The notes: a model not told the origin generated them from the letters alone. DNA of 13,992 bases from an uncultured Collinsella sp. (GCA_958447445.1 CAUDAE010000040.1:1-13992), one strand, 5' to 3'. Positions 1 to 7,645 are shown, counted from the stretch's first letter. Program-made: numbers and translations.

Positions 1-220
1 TCCCCGAAAAGACCAGCACGCTCGCCAGATAGCGCCTATACCCCATCTGCTCTGCCGCGTCGATGCGAAGCAGACGATAGACGCCACGCTCCACAGGAGC
101 AATCACAGGCGACAGGAACGTATGCTCACCATCCATGATATGGGCCATGAACCGACCGAGCGGAACGGCCAAGACGACGAGCACGGCAAAGTACAAGATG
201 TACTGAATCGCAGCATCCAT
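1..220 (-). CDS. kdpA: KdpA, potassium-transporting ATPase potassium-binding subunit (N-terminal part, cut by window edge)
   Basis: Only the first 73 codons are present; the gene continues beyond position 1. The protein begins MDAAIQYILYFAVLVVLAVP, a first membrane helix followed by a PLG motif and a GVYRLL stretch. This matches the N-terminus of KdpA, the channel-like K+-binding membrane subunit of the KdpFABC high-affinity K+ pump. KdpA proteins are normally about 550-600 residues, so roughly one eighth is seen. The ATG is 3 nt after the kdpF stop codon, and an AGGAG ribosome site lies inside the end of kdpF, so the two genes should be translationally coupled. The gene is divergent from kdpDE. 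Identity rests on the N-terminal pattern plus the adjacent kdpF, kdpD and kdpE. kdpB and kdpC would be expected further left, outside the window. Confidence 0.93.
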   Translation of the reverse strand, partial: MDAAIQYILYFAVLVVLAVPLGRFMAHIMDGEHTFLSPVIAPVERGVYRLLRIDAAEQMGYRRYLASVLVFSG

Positions 221-223
221 AGT

Positions 224-310
224 TTACGAATCACTCCTCATCAGAATGTAGATGTAATAGATAAAGAGTCCAATGCAGACGACTCCGATGATGGGACTGA
301 GGATGTCCAT
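224..310 (-). CDS. kdpF: KdpF, small membrane subunit of the Kdp potassium pump
   Basis: This 28-residue protein is too short for usual ORF thresholds. It reads MDILSPIIGVVCIGLFIYYI then YILMRSDS and is a single hydrophobic helix with a short charged tail. That is the typical size and build of KdpF, which stabilises the KdpFABC complex in the membrane. It starts at an ATG with an AAAGGGGCGG purine-rich ribosome site just upstream, and stops 3 nt before kdpA. The position directly ahead of kdpA is the canonical order kdpF-kdpA. The call rests on hydrophobic character, length and context, because a protein this short has little sequence signature. Confidence 0.88.
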   Translation of the reverse strand: MDILSPIIGVVCIGLFIYYIYILMRSDS

Positions 311-554
311 TTACCGCCCCTTTCACGCGCGGTCCGATGTCTCGGACGCCTGCTCTCGCAAGCGTCTGGGGACAGTAAACGCTTCTAGGGATTAAAGAGG
401 CGTGAGGGCCGGGGCTCACGTCCTTAAGATGCCGTAAAGATGCAGGTAGAAAGCACTATTGCGGCTGCAGTGCGCCTATACTCGACCACGCGAGCATACA
501 GTGGCGTCCTCACCGCGTATGCACGCATGGACAACGCTTCAGAAAGGCTACGCT
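311..554. promoter_or_regulatory. Divergent kdpFA / kdpDE control region with several dyads
   Basis: This 244-bp spacer separates kdpF (leftward) from kdpD (rightward). I see three short inverted repeats: GTCCGA/TCGGAC at 332-337 and 342-347; AAGCGT/ACGCTT at 360-365 and 379-384; CGTGAG/CTCACG at 401-406 and 415-420. A TATACT hexamer at 477-482 is a fair -10 box for kdpD, but no good -35 box sits 16-18 bp upstream, which would suit an activator-dependent promoter. KdpE is known to bind upstream of kdpFABC in other bacteria, so one of these dyads may be its site; that is inference. I do not see the T-rich KdpE box known from E. coli, nor the conserved core of a c-di-AMP (ydaO-type) riboswitch. 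Confidence 0.45.
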
Positions 555-3290
555 ATGCAGCGCGACGCATCGGACACTCGCGTCAATCCAGACCTCATCC
601 TCAAGGCAATTGAGAAAGACGAGGTCGCCGATGACGCTCGAACCAGCCGGGGACACCTCAAGATTTTCTTTGGCTACGCTGCCGGCGCAGGCAAAACCTA
701 TGCGATGCTTCAAGCCGCCCACGCCGCCAAGCGGCGAGGTGTTGACGTCGTCGCAGGGTACATTGAGCCGCACGAACGTCCGGCAACTGCCCATCTTGCA
801 CAAGGGCTTGAGAAAGTGCCCTGTAAACTCATCGAGCACAACGGCATTGCGCTCAGCGAGTTCGATCTAGATGCGGCTATCGAACGCGCCCCTCAGCTCA
901 TCCTCGTCGACGAGCTCGCCCATACGAATGCGCCGGGGTCTCGCCACGACAAACGCTATCGAGACGTCGAGGAACTTCTACATGCGGGCATCGACGTCTA
1001 TACGACCGTGAACGTTCAGCATATCGAGAGCCTAAACGACATGGTTGCATCCATCACCGGCGTTGTCGTGAGCGAACGAATCCCCGACCGTATCTTCGAT
1101 GATGCCGACCAGGTCGAGCTCGTCGACATAGAGCCCGAAGACCTACTTGAGCGCCTTCGCGCCGGCCTCGTCTACCGTCCCGCGCAAGCCGCCCGAGCGC
1201 AACAGCATTTTTTTACCGTCGAGAACCTCACCGCACTCCGAGAAATCGCGCTGCGCCGCTGCGCCGATCGCACCGGCCACCTCACAGACGCCGCACGCGT
1301 GCTGGGAAACCGTGACTACTACACCAGGGAGCGTATCTTAGTCTGTGTCTCCCCGGCGCCGACCAATCCCCGCATCGTCCGTGCCGCCGCGCGCATGGCG
1401 AAAGCGTTTCGCAGCGAGCTCGTCGCCCTGTTCGTAGAGAGCCCGCACACGCAAGCCATGAGCGATAATGAGCGTACCAAGCTTGCAGCCAATATCGCCC
1501 TAGCCGAGCAGCTCGGAGCACATATGGAAACCGTCTATGGCGACGACATCGCGTTTCAGATCTCCGAGTTCGCGCGCCTGTCGGGTATTTCGAAGATCGT
1601 CATGGGGCGCACGGGCGAGCGCAGCAGCGTCCGTCAGGCCCTCTTTGGCCGCAAATCTCTCGTAGAACAGCTCATAACATTCGCCCCGAACCTCGACATT
1701 TACATCATTCCAGACCAGTCGGCTCCGCCCTCCCGGCCCAAAGGACGCCGCCGTACGCTCGCCCTGCAGCCGCCCAACAGCCGAAACGTGCTTCGCACGC
1801 TGGCCCTCTCTCTTGTCGCCACGGCGATCGGCACGGCTTTCCGCCATCTGGGATTTGCCGATTCCAGCATCATATCCCTCTATATCCTCACGGCCCTGCT
1901 GACCGCCGTCACCACGACGGGGCGTATCTGCACGATCGTATCGAGCGTGCTCTCTGTAGTGCTTTACAACTTCTGCTTCGTCACGCCTCTGTTTTCGCTC
2001 GCCAGCTACGACCGAAGCTATCTGGTCACGTTCGGCATCATGTTCGCTACCGCTATGGTCGCCGGCGAGTTAACTGCGCGCATCGCCGACAACGCCCGTA
2101 CCTCCGCCGAGAACGCATTCAAAACGCGCGTACTCCTCGAAACGAACCAGCTCTTGCAGCAAGCCCATAGCGCGGAGGAGTGCGCCCGCGTCGCCATGAA
2201 CCAACTCATCAAACTGCTAAAACTCGACGTGGTCTTCTACACCGCCGAACACGGCACGCTCGGCAAAGCGCTCTATGAGTCCGCTGGCACCGAAAACCGA
2301 TCCGCGTCGCTGCTCACCGACTACGAGCGCGCCGTTGCAACCTGGACCTACACCAACAACAAGCGCGCGGGCGCAAGCACGCGGACCCTGCCTGAGGCAC
2401 ACTGTCTCTACCTCGCGGTTCGCACCGGCGACAAGGTATTCGGTGTCATCGGCATCGCCCTGGAGGGGCGCGAGATCGAAGCCTTCGAGCATTCGATCGT
2501 CCTATCTATCGTAGGTGAATGCGCCTTGGCGCTCGAAAGCGACCGGGCGGCGCAAGAGCGCGAAGAGGCTGCGGTCTTGGCGAAAAACGAGCAGCTGCGC
2601 GCCAACCTTTTGCGCTCCATCGGCCACGATTTGAGGACACCCCTCACGGCTATATCCGGATCTGCGGCAATCCTTCGGAAGAGCGACGAGAAGCTCAGCC
2701 TCGAACAACGCTGCGATCTTGCCGATGCCATCTACGACGACTCCCTCTGGCTTATCGATACCGTGGAGAACCTCCTCGCCATCACACGCGTCGAGGACGG
2801 CACCATTCGCCTCAACTTAACATCCGAGCTCATCGACGAGGTCATCGAGGCCGCCCTCAGCCATGTCGCCCAAGCATCGCATGGACGTGCCGTCACCATC
2901 GAGCACACTGACGACATCCTGCTGGTACGCATCGACGTCCATCTCATCATGCAGGTGCTTACGAATCTCATCATGAACGCCTTCAAATACACGCCCGAGG
3001 ACTCGACTGTCACCATCAGTGCATGTCGCGAGGGCGCGTTCGTCGTGGTGGACGTCGCAGACGATGGGCCGGGTGTGGCAGACTGCGACAAGCCTCATAT
3101 CTTTGAGCGCTTCTTCACCTCAAGCAATACGCGGCCCGTGGATTCGCGTCGAAGCATCGGCCTTGGCCTGTCGCTCTGCCGCTCCATCGTGGAGGCGCAT
3201 GGCGGCGTCATCGAAGTTCGCGACAACCACCCCCATGGGGCTGTCTTCCGTTTTACCCTGCCCGCCGAGGAGATCGAGATTCATGAATAA
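555..3290 (+). CDS. kdpD: KdpD, osmosensitive K+ channel histidine kinase
   Basis: This 911-residue sensor kinase phosphorylates KdpE under K+ limitation or osmotic stress. Domains in order: the KdpD N-terminal domain (about 33-245) with P-loop AAGAGKT ending at T48 and the LVDELAHTNAPGSRH motif near 117-131; a Usp-like domain (about 258-375); four membrane helices of the DUF4118 type (about 411-510); a GAF-like domain (about 520-660); HisKA with the phospho-acceptor H691 in HDLRTP; and a HATPase domain with N box (NLIMNAFKYTP), G1 (DDGPGV), F box (FERFF) and G2 (GLGLSL). E. coli KdpD is about 894 residues, so the length is full. The ATG at 555 is chosen because AGAAAGG lies just upstream and the family N-terminus aligns there; the frame stays open back to a TTG at 459. 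The 3' end overlaps kdpE by 8 nt. Confidence 0.96.
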   Translation: MQRDASDTRVNPDLILKAIEKDEVADDARTSRGHLKIFFGYAAGAGKTYAMLQAAHAAKRRGVDVVAGYIEPHERPATAHLAQGLEKVPCKLIEHNGIALSEFDLDAAIERAPQLILVDELAHTNAPGSRHDKRYRDVEELLHAGIDVYTTVNVQHIESLNDMVASITGVVVSERIPDRIFDDADQVELVDIEPEDLLERLRAGLVYRPAQAARAQQHFFTVENLTALREIALRRCADRTGHLTDAARVLGNRDYYTRERILVCVSPAPTNPRIVRAAARMAKAFRSELVALFVESPHTQAMSDNERTKLAANIALAEQLGAHMETVYGDDIAFQISEFARLSGISKIVMGRTGERSSVRQALFGRKSLVEQLITFAPNLDIYIIPDQSAPPSRPKGRRRTLALQPPNSRNVLRTLALSLVATAIGTAFRHLGFADSSIISLYILTALLTAVTTTGRICTIVSSVLSVVLYNFCFVTPLFSLASYDRSYLVTFGIMFATAMVAGELTARIADNARTSAENAFKTRVLLETNQLLQQAHSAEECARVAMNQLIKLLKLDVVFYTAEHGTLGKALYESAGTENRSASLLTDYERAVATWTYTNNKRAGASTRTLPEAHCLYLAVRTGDKVFGVIGIALEGREIEAFEHSIVLSIVGECALALESDRAAQEREEAAVLAKNEQLRANLLRSIGHDLRTPLTAISGSAAILRKSDEKLSLEQRCDLADAIYDDSLWLIDTVENLLAITRVEDGTIRLNLTSELIDEVIEAALSHVAQASHGRAVTIEHTDDILLVRIDVHLIMQVLTNLIMNAFKYTPEDSTVTISACREGAFVVVDVADDGPGVADCDKPHIFERFFTSSNTRPVDSRRSIGLGLSLCRSIVEAHGGVIEVRDNHPHGAVFRFTLPAEEIEIHE

Positions 3291-3987
3291 TGCCGCTAAG
3301 CCACGCATCCTCCTGGTCGAAGATGACCTGACCGTTCAAAACCTCGTTTCGACCGCGCTTGACCTCCACGGCTATGTCGTGAGCAAGGTTTGCAACGGCC
3401 AGGCCGCCATCATGGATGCGGTGTCGCACGGCCCCAGCCTCATCATGCTCGACCTCGGCCTTCCCGACATTGACGGTATCGAGGTCATCACGAAAATCCG
3501 AAGCTGGTCGGCAGTCCCCATTATCGTCATTTCGGCGCGCACCGAAGATTCCGACAAGATTGCAGCACTTGACGCAGGGGCAGACGACTACCTCACCAAG
3601 CCCTTTTCTGTGGATGAGTTGCTCGCGCGCGTCCGTGCGAATTTGAGGCGCTCCTCGATGGCGTCGAGCGAGTCGACAGAAGCGAGCACGTTTGACAACG
3701 GTCCGCTGCATATCGACTACGCCGCGGGATACGCGACGAAAGACGGACGCGAGCTCTCGCTCACCCCAACCGAGTACAAATTGCTCGTCCTTCTGGCGAA
3801 AAACGTCGACAAGGTGCTCACCCACACCTTCATCACCCGCGAGATATGGGGCACGAGCTGGGACAGCGATTTGGCGAGCCTGCGCGTGTTCATGCGCACC
3901 CTGCGCAAGAAGATCGAGGCAGACCCCTCTCACCCCAAGATGATTCAGACGCACATGGGTGTCGGGTACCGCATGCAGCGTCTCTAG
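3283..3987 (+). CDS. kdpE: KdpE, OmpR-family response regulator
   Basis: This 234-residue cytoplasmic regulator is the partner of KdpD. The receiver domain (about 8-120) has the acidic pair D14/D15, phospho-acceptor D57 in LIMLDLGLPD, conserved S84 and K106 in LTKPF. The C-terminal winged helix (about 137-234) has the OmpR/PhoB features LSLTPTEYKLL, LTHTFITREIWG and the closing GVGYRM. The ATG lies inside the last codons of kdpD, with GAGGAG at 3267-3272 as ribosome site, so the two are co-translated. The expected target is the divergent kdpFA promoter. Identity as KdpE rather than another OmpR-type regulator follows from the fused arrangement with kdpD. Confidence 0.95.
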   Translation: MNNAAKPRILLVEDDLTVQNLVSTALDLHGYVVSKVCNGQAAIMDAVSHGPSLIMLDLGLPDIDGIEVITKIRSWSAVPIIVISARTEDSDKIAALDAGADDYLTKPFSVDELLARVRANLRRSSMASSESTEASTFDNGPLHIDYAAGYATKDGRELSLTPTEYKLLVLLAKNVDKVLTHTFITREIWGTSWDSDLASLRVFMRTLRKKIEADPSHPKMIQTHMGVGYRMQRL

Positions 3988-3997
3988 CCCACCTCAC

Positions 3998-4070
3998 AAA
4001 AAAAGTTGCGGTGGAATACGGAGTAGATAAGGCTTTTGACAGCCAAAACAGTCCGTATTTCACCGCAACT
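3998..4070 (-). terminator. Large inverted repeat acting as intrinsic terminator of the GltD-like gene
   Basis: Arms 4004-4022 and 4052-4070 are complementary over 19 bp with one non-Watson-Crick pair (4014/4060). The 29-nt loop holds a smaller GGCT/AGCC stem. Reading the minus strand, the stem follows the stop codon of the oxidoreductase gene by about 15 nt and runs straight into seven T residues (complement of A at 3998-4004), the pattern of a rho-independent terminator. On the plus strand there is no T tract, although the 4014/4060 position becomes a G-U pair, so kdpE transcripts could also fold it. The long arms and structured loop are more than a simple terminator needs and could mark a dispersed repeat. 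Confidence 0.75.
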
Positions 4071-4085
4071 GATGGATGGAATGTG

Positions 4086-5303
4086 TTAGAGGCCCAGGTA
4101 GCTGGTCATGCCTTCGACGGCGAGTTTGGCGCCGGCTACAGCATGGACCACGGTGAGCGGGCCGTTGACCACGTCGCCGGCGGCAAAGACACCGGGCACG
4201 GTAGTCATACCGTACTCGTCGACCGAAAGAAGGCCGCGATGATCGGTCTCCAGACCGCCCGTCGTAAGCACAAGCTTGTCCTTGGGCACCTGCGAAGCCG
4301 CGATCACAACTGTGTCGGCGGACACATGGTCGAGCTCTTCCTCATAGCCCACCACGTTGTTGTCCTCGTCAAAGATAGCCGTCTCGAACACTGGACCGTT
4401 ATCGTCGATGGCGCAGATCGCCTTGCCGCACACAATCTCGGCACCGTCAAGCTCGGTCAGCTCCACCTCGTCATCGATGGCCGAGATATGGCGCGAGCGT
4501 GCATACACAGTGACCTTGCGAGCACCCGAACGCAGCGCCGTGCGGGCCACATCCATGGCCACATTACCGGCACCGATGACCGCCACGTTCTGCCCGATCG
4601 CCACGCTCGAGGGATCGACCAGGTAATCGATGCCAAAAAGCACGTTGCCGCGCGACTCGCCGGGAATGCCCAGTTTGCGGGCACGCCAGGTACCGGTACC
4701 GACAAAGACCGCGTCGTAGCCGTCACGTAGCAGGTCATCGATGTGCAGTGCGCCGCCGATGGTGGTCGAGGGGCGCACGCGCACGCCAAGCGAGCACATC
4801 ACGTGACGGTACTTTTGCACGAGCGCACGGGGCAGGCGGAACTCGGGGATACCGTACTCCAGCACACCGCCGACCTCGGGGCGCTGCTCAAATACCGTGA
4901 CGGCACAGCCCAGCTGGGCCATCTTAATGGCCACGGTAATACCGGCAGGACCGGAACCGACCACAGCAACCTGTTTGCCGCACGACGGCGCGGGCGTCCA
5001 CTCCTTACGGTCCAAATACGCTGTCGAGATATAGTGCTCGATGCTCGAAAAATGCACGGGTGTGCCCTTGCGGCCCTGGATGCAAGCACCCTCGCACTGG
5101 CCCGAATGGTTGCACACCATGGAGCAGACCGCGCTCATGGGATTGTTCTGGAACAGCAGCTCGCCTGCCTCTTCTAGACGACGCTGTTTGAACAGGTCGA
5201 TGACCTGCGGAATAGGCGTCTGAACCGGGCAGCCCTTAATCTGACAGAACGCCCTTTTACAACCCAGGCAACGATTCGCCTCTTCGACAATGTGGATAGC
5301 CAC
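4086..5303 (-). CDS. GltD-like NAD(P)-dependent flavoprotein oxidoreductase (glutamate synthase small-subunit family)
   Basis: This 405-residue cytoplasmic oxidoreductase starts at a GTG, with AAAAGGGGAG a few bases upstream; a TTG at 5330 has no such site. The N-terminal Fer4_20-type domain has cysteines C12, C15, C20, C25 and C60, C64, C70, C74, which in this family ligate two [4Fe-4S] clusters. Next comes an FAD-binding motif VAVVGSGPAG (about 112-121), an NAD(P)-binding motif VAVIGAGNVAMDVA, and the C-terminal FAD contact GVFAAGDV. The family includes GltD, the NfnB/SudA type ferredoxin:NADP oxidoreductases and related electron donors. No gltB or partner subunit is in the window, so the physiological partner is unknown and I give no symbol. 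It lies 103 nt after the isomerase gene and ends at the large inverted repeat; no obvious promoter is seen in that gap. Confidence 0.85.
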   Translation of the reverse strand: MAIHIVEEANRCLGCKRAFCQIKGCPVQTPIPQVIDLFKQRRLEEAGELLFQNNPMSAVCSMVCNHSGQCEGACIQGRKGTPVHFSSIEHYISTAYLDRKEWTPAPSCGKQVAVVGSGPAGITVAIKMAQLGCAVTVFEQRPEVGGVLEYGIPEFRLPRALVQKYRHVMCSLGVRVRPSTTIGGALHIDDLLRDGYDAVFVGTGTWRARKLGIPGESRGNVLFGIDYLVDPSSVAIGQNVAVIGAGNVAMDVARTALRSGARKVTVYARSRHISAIDDEVELTELDGAEIVCGKAICAIDDNGPVFETAIFDEDNNVVGYEEELDHVSADTVVIAASQVPKDKLVLTTGGLETDHRGLLSVDEYGMTTVPGVFAAGDVVNGPLTVVHAVAGAKLAVEGMTSYLGL

Positions 5304-5406
5304 GCAACTCCCCTTTTTAATGCAATCCAATGGGGCGACGATAAAGACCCTTCACCGCCGCCCCCATACAGGTAATCTCAATCTGCCGACACGGCAAAAG
5401 CCAATG

Positions 5407-6312
5407 CTATAACTCGCGATGCGAAGCCCCGCAGCGAGCGGACATGTGCTCGAGTGTCGCCAGGCAGTCAGCCGCCGTCGCCGGCACGCTGTTCTCGACC
5501 ACGCAGGGAATCCCAGGGCAGGCGGCGGCAGCCCAGGCCACCACGGGCTCAAAGTCATAGCGCCCCGTCTCGCCCACGCCGTGACACACCAGGCGCGAAC
5601 CCGTACCGTCGCACCAACCGGCTTCGTCCTCGTTGTCGACGACCTCAAAATCCTTGGCGTGCAGCACGCGAATCTTGCTGCCGCATAAGTAGAGCATGCG
5701 CGCTGTGATTTCCTGCGCTTCGTCAACGACGCTGGGGTGCAGCAGCGACACTGGGTCATAGATCACGCCGAGCGACGGGCTCGAGACGCGCTCCAGCACC
5801 TCACGGCAGCGATCTGGCGTATTAACCGTCTCGTTCCAACCGGGCTCGATCAGTATTTGCCCACCCACGGCCTCGGCCCGATCGCAGACGCGTGCAAGCC
5901 CGTCTGCAAACGTATCGAGTGCCCCATCGGTCATGCGGTCGTCCGCGACGCGGTTCTGCGCATTGGGGCGACCGGTCTCGGTGCCAACCGGGCATCCGCC
6001 GAGCATCTGGGCAAAGTTCAAGCATGCCTCGTACTCGGCAAAGTTATCCATGAGCTGTTGGCGATCGGGCATCGCCAAATTCTTATAGCAGCCGAGCACG
6101 GCGACCGAAACGCCCGCCTCGTCGAGCACCGCACGCAAATGGTCGGCAAGCTCGCGGGTCAGGCCGCCTCGATCGATCCCCATCGATGCGTAGAGCACCT
6201 TGCTCGGCAGCTGAATGCACGAAAAGCCCAGCTCTCCCGCCATGCGAATGCGTTCCTCGACGGTCCCCCGCGGAAGGTCGTGCAAACGTACGCCCGGAGT
6301 AATAGCCCCCAC
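5407..6312 (-). CDS. Sugar phosphate isomerase/epimerase-like TIM-barrel protein
   Basis: This protein of about 301 residues belongs to the AP-endonuclease-2 / xylose-isomerase-like TIM-barrel superfamily. Likely divalent-metal ligands, judged from family pattern, are E156 (LIEPGWNE), D186 (GVIYDP), H218 (VLHAKD) and E273 (VVEN), with further conserved CHGVGETGRYDF at 243-254. Members isomerise or epimerise keto sugars; the exact substrate cannot be told. Its place immediately after GH105 suggests work on a sugar released from pectic oligomers, such as a ketouronate or rhamnose-derived product. Two GTG starts are possible: 6312 (1 nt after the GH105 stop, AAGGGA 10 nt upstream; chosen) and 6321 (overlapping the GH105 stop by 8 nt, with the ribosome site too close). 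Either way it is translationally coupled to GH105. No signal peptide is seen. Confidence 0.82.
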   Translation of the reverse strand: MGAITPGVRLHDLPRGTVEERIRMAGELGFSCIQLPSKVLYASMGIDRGGLTRELADHLRAVLDEAGVSVAVLGCYKNLAMPDRQQLMDNFAEYEACLNFAQMLGGCPVGTETGRPNAQNRVADDRMTDGALDTFADGLARVCDRAEAVGGQILIEPGWNETVNTPDRCREVLERVSSPSLGVIYDPVSLLHPSVVDEAQEITARMLYLCGSKIRVLHAKDFEVVDNEDEAGWCDGTGSRLVCHGVGETGRYDFEPVVAWAAAACPGIPCVVENSVPATAADCLATLEHMSARCGASHREL

Positions 6313-6313
6313 G

Positions 6314-7552
6314 TTATTCACATCCCTTATGAGCGTTGATGCCCGGGGTGTATCCGCCAAACGGGTCCTCGATGGAGCACACGCCCGAGGGGGCGAGTGG
6401 ATCGCGCTTACCGGCCAGCTTGTCGTGATGCATGGTCTCGATATAGGCAAGCACCAGCGGCGCCACGCCCTTCGCATCGTTTTTGACGATAGGCTCGCTC
6501 ATGTAGTAATCAAACGTGCCCTCGCGGTGCGCGGTGTTTCCCAAGCCCGCAACCAGGCAGATGTTGTCGAGCGCCAGCTGCCCGTCATACTCGGACAGAC
6601 AGGTCTCGCAGATGCCGTCGAAGGCGCGACGGCCGTACTGGTAGTAACGCTCGCCCAGCACGCCCAGACGCACGCCCTTCATGATGGCATTGGCAAAGAT
6701 GGCGCTGCCCGACTCCTCCAGGTAGTTGGGGGCGATATTGGGCAGGTTGATGACCTGGTGCCACATGCCGGTCTTCTCGTCCTGATACGGCAGCATGGCG
6801 TCGATCAGGTCGTGGAACATCTTGCGGATCTCGTCCTTCTCGGCTGACATCGAAGGCGGCATAAGCTCCCAGGTGTCGATGAGCGCCATGGCAAACCAGC
6901 CCTCGGCGCGCAGCCAGAAGTTAGCCGAAAGACCGGTGACCGGGTCGCACCAGAACTGTTTGCGGCTCGCGTCGTAAGCGTGATAGTACAGACCGTTGAG
7001 GGGGTTGCGCATCAGGTCATGCACGACCTGGAACATATGGAAGCTGTCCGAGCAGGCACGACGGTTGTGGAAGCTCAGCTCGTACTGCATGTAGAACGGC
7101 TGTGCCATGTACATGCCATCGAGCCAAATCTGGTTGGGATAGACGGCCTTGTGCCAAAACACGCCCTCTTTGGTGCGCGGCTGGGTCTCGAGCTGGCGGT
7201 AGATGGTGTCCATGGCGGCACGGTACTTGGGCTTGCCCACCAGGTCATACAGCTTGTAGAGGGTCTTGCCCGCATTGACGTTATCGAGGTTGTACTCCTG
7301 CGGGTTGTAATGCTTGATGGTACCGTCGTCCTGGACAAAGAAATCGATGTAGTCATCGGCGAACGTCAGGTAGCGCTGCTCACCCGTAATCTCGTACAGC
7401 TCGATGAGCGCCTTGATCATGCAGCCGTCGATATAGTTCCAGGTGTTCTCCTTGCCGGCGCGAATCTTTTCGATATTCCAAGCCGGCGCCTGCGGCGTAG
7501 AGGTTTCGATCAACTGCTCGATATAACGGTCCAGGATTTGATTGCAACCCAT
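6314..7552 (-). CDS. GH105 unsaturated rhamnogalacturonyl hydrolase
   Basis: This 412-residue cytoplasmic glycoside hydrolase is of the YteR/YesR type. The family removes the unsaturated galacturonyl residue left at the non-reducing end of oligomers by pectate or rhamnogalacturonan lyases, via hydration of the double bond. It shows the (alpha/alpha)6-barrel helical pattern and the motif QIWLDGMYMAQPF, where D145 corresponds to the family catalytic acid. Other typical stretches are TWNYIDGCMIKALIELY and RAEGWFAMALIDTWELMP. The ATG at 7552 is chosen over one 6 codons earlier because AGAGGGGA lies 5 nt upstream of it. No signal peptide is seen, so the substrate must be imported. The gene follows an operator-rich spacer and is coupled to the isomerase gene. 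Confidence 0.92.
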   Translation of the reverse strand: MGCNQILDRYIEQLIETSTPQAPAWNIEKIRAGKENTWNYIDGCMIKALIELYEITGEQRYLTFADDYIDFFVQDDGTIKHYNPQEYNLDNVNAGKTLYKLYDLVGKPKYRAAMDTIYRQLETQPRTKEGVFWHKAVYPNQIWLDGMYMAQPFYMQYELSFHNRRACSDSFHMFQVVHDLMRNPLNGLYYHAYDASRKQFWCDPVTGLSANFWLRAEGWFAMALIDTWELMPPSMSAEKDEIRKMFHDLIDAMLPYQDEKTGMWHQVINLPNIAPNYLEESGSAIFANAIMKGVRLGVLGERYYQYGRRAFDGICETCLSEYDGQLALDNICLVAGLGNTAHREGTFDYYMSEPIVKNDAKGVAPLVLAYIETMHHDKLAGKRDPLAPSGVCSIEDPFGGYTPGINAHKGCE

Positions 7553-7577
7553 TGCTGTCCCCTCTGACATAAACGAT

Positions 7578-7594
7578 AGGTGAACGTTACCCCT
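7578..7594 (-). promoter_or_regulatory. Putative operator 1 upstream of GH105 (TGAACGTTA core at 7581-7589)
   Basis: The sequence AGGTGAACGTTACCCCT is repeated with two differences 41 bp away inside the large palindrome. The AACGTT core with central CpG and partly symmetric GG/CC flanks is the usual architecture of LacI-family sites. It lies about 30 nt ahead of the GH105 start and just downstream of a candidate -10 box, so binding would block transcription start. The operator role is inferred from repetition and symmetry. Confidence 0.5.
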
Positions 7595-7607
7595 AGTGTA
7601 ACGCGAA

Positions 7608-7645
7608 CGGGGAATATAGGGTGAACGTTAACCCTATATTCCCCG
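7608..7645. promoter_or_regulatory. 38-bp near-perfect palindrome with operator 2 at its centre
   Basis: Arms CGGGGAATATAGGGT (7608-7622) and its complement (7631-7645) match over 15 bp. The middle holds AACGTT, so only the 7623/7630 pair breaks symmetry across 38 bp. The centre repeats the TGAACGTTA of operator 1 at 7622-7630; the centres are 41 bp apart, close to four helical turns. On the minus strand TTCACC (7620-7625) and TACACT (7595-7600) could be -35 and -10 boxes, but the spacer is 19 bp, so the promoter call is weak. The palindrome begins 15 nt past the SGNH gene stop and could also fold as an RNA hairpin, though no T tract follows it. Best reading: repressor-controlled internal promoter for GH105 and the isomerase. 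Confidence 0.6.

Noticed and set aside
122..419. Open frames of 60-90 codons on both strands ahead of kdpD
   Set aside because: They lie over kdpF/kdpA or the control spacer in other frames and have no recognisable domain; kdpF and kdpA explain the coding signal here.
311..554. c-di-AMP (ydaO-type) riboswitch ahead of kdpFA
   Set aside because: Known to control potassium genes in other Gram-positives, but the leader is short and I could not find its conserved core.
459..554. TTG at 459 as the start of kdpD
   Set aside because: It would add 32 residues unlike KdpD N-termini and has no ribosome site, while the ATG at 555 has AGAAAGG just upstream.
7608..7645. Rho-independent terminator after the SGNH gene
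   Set aside because: The palindrome could form a stable hairpin, but no T tract follows on either strand, and the repeated TGAACGTTA core fits an operator better.
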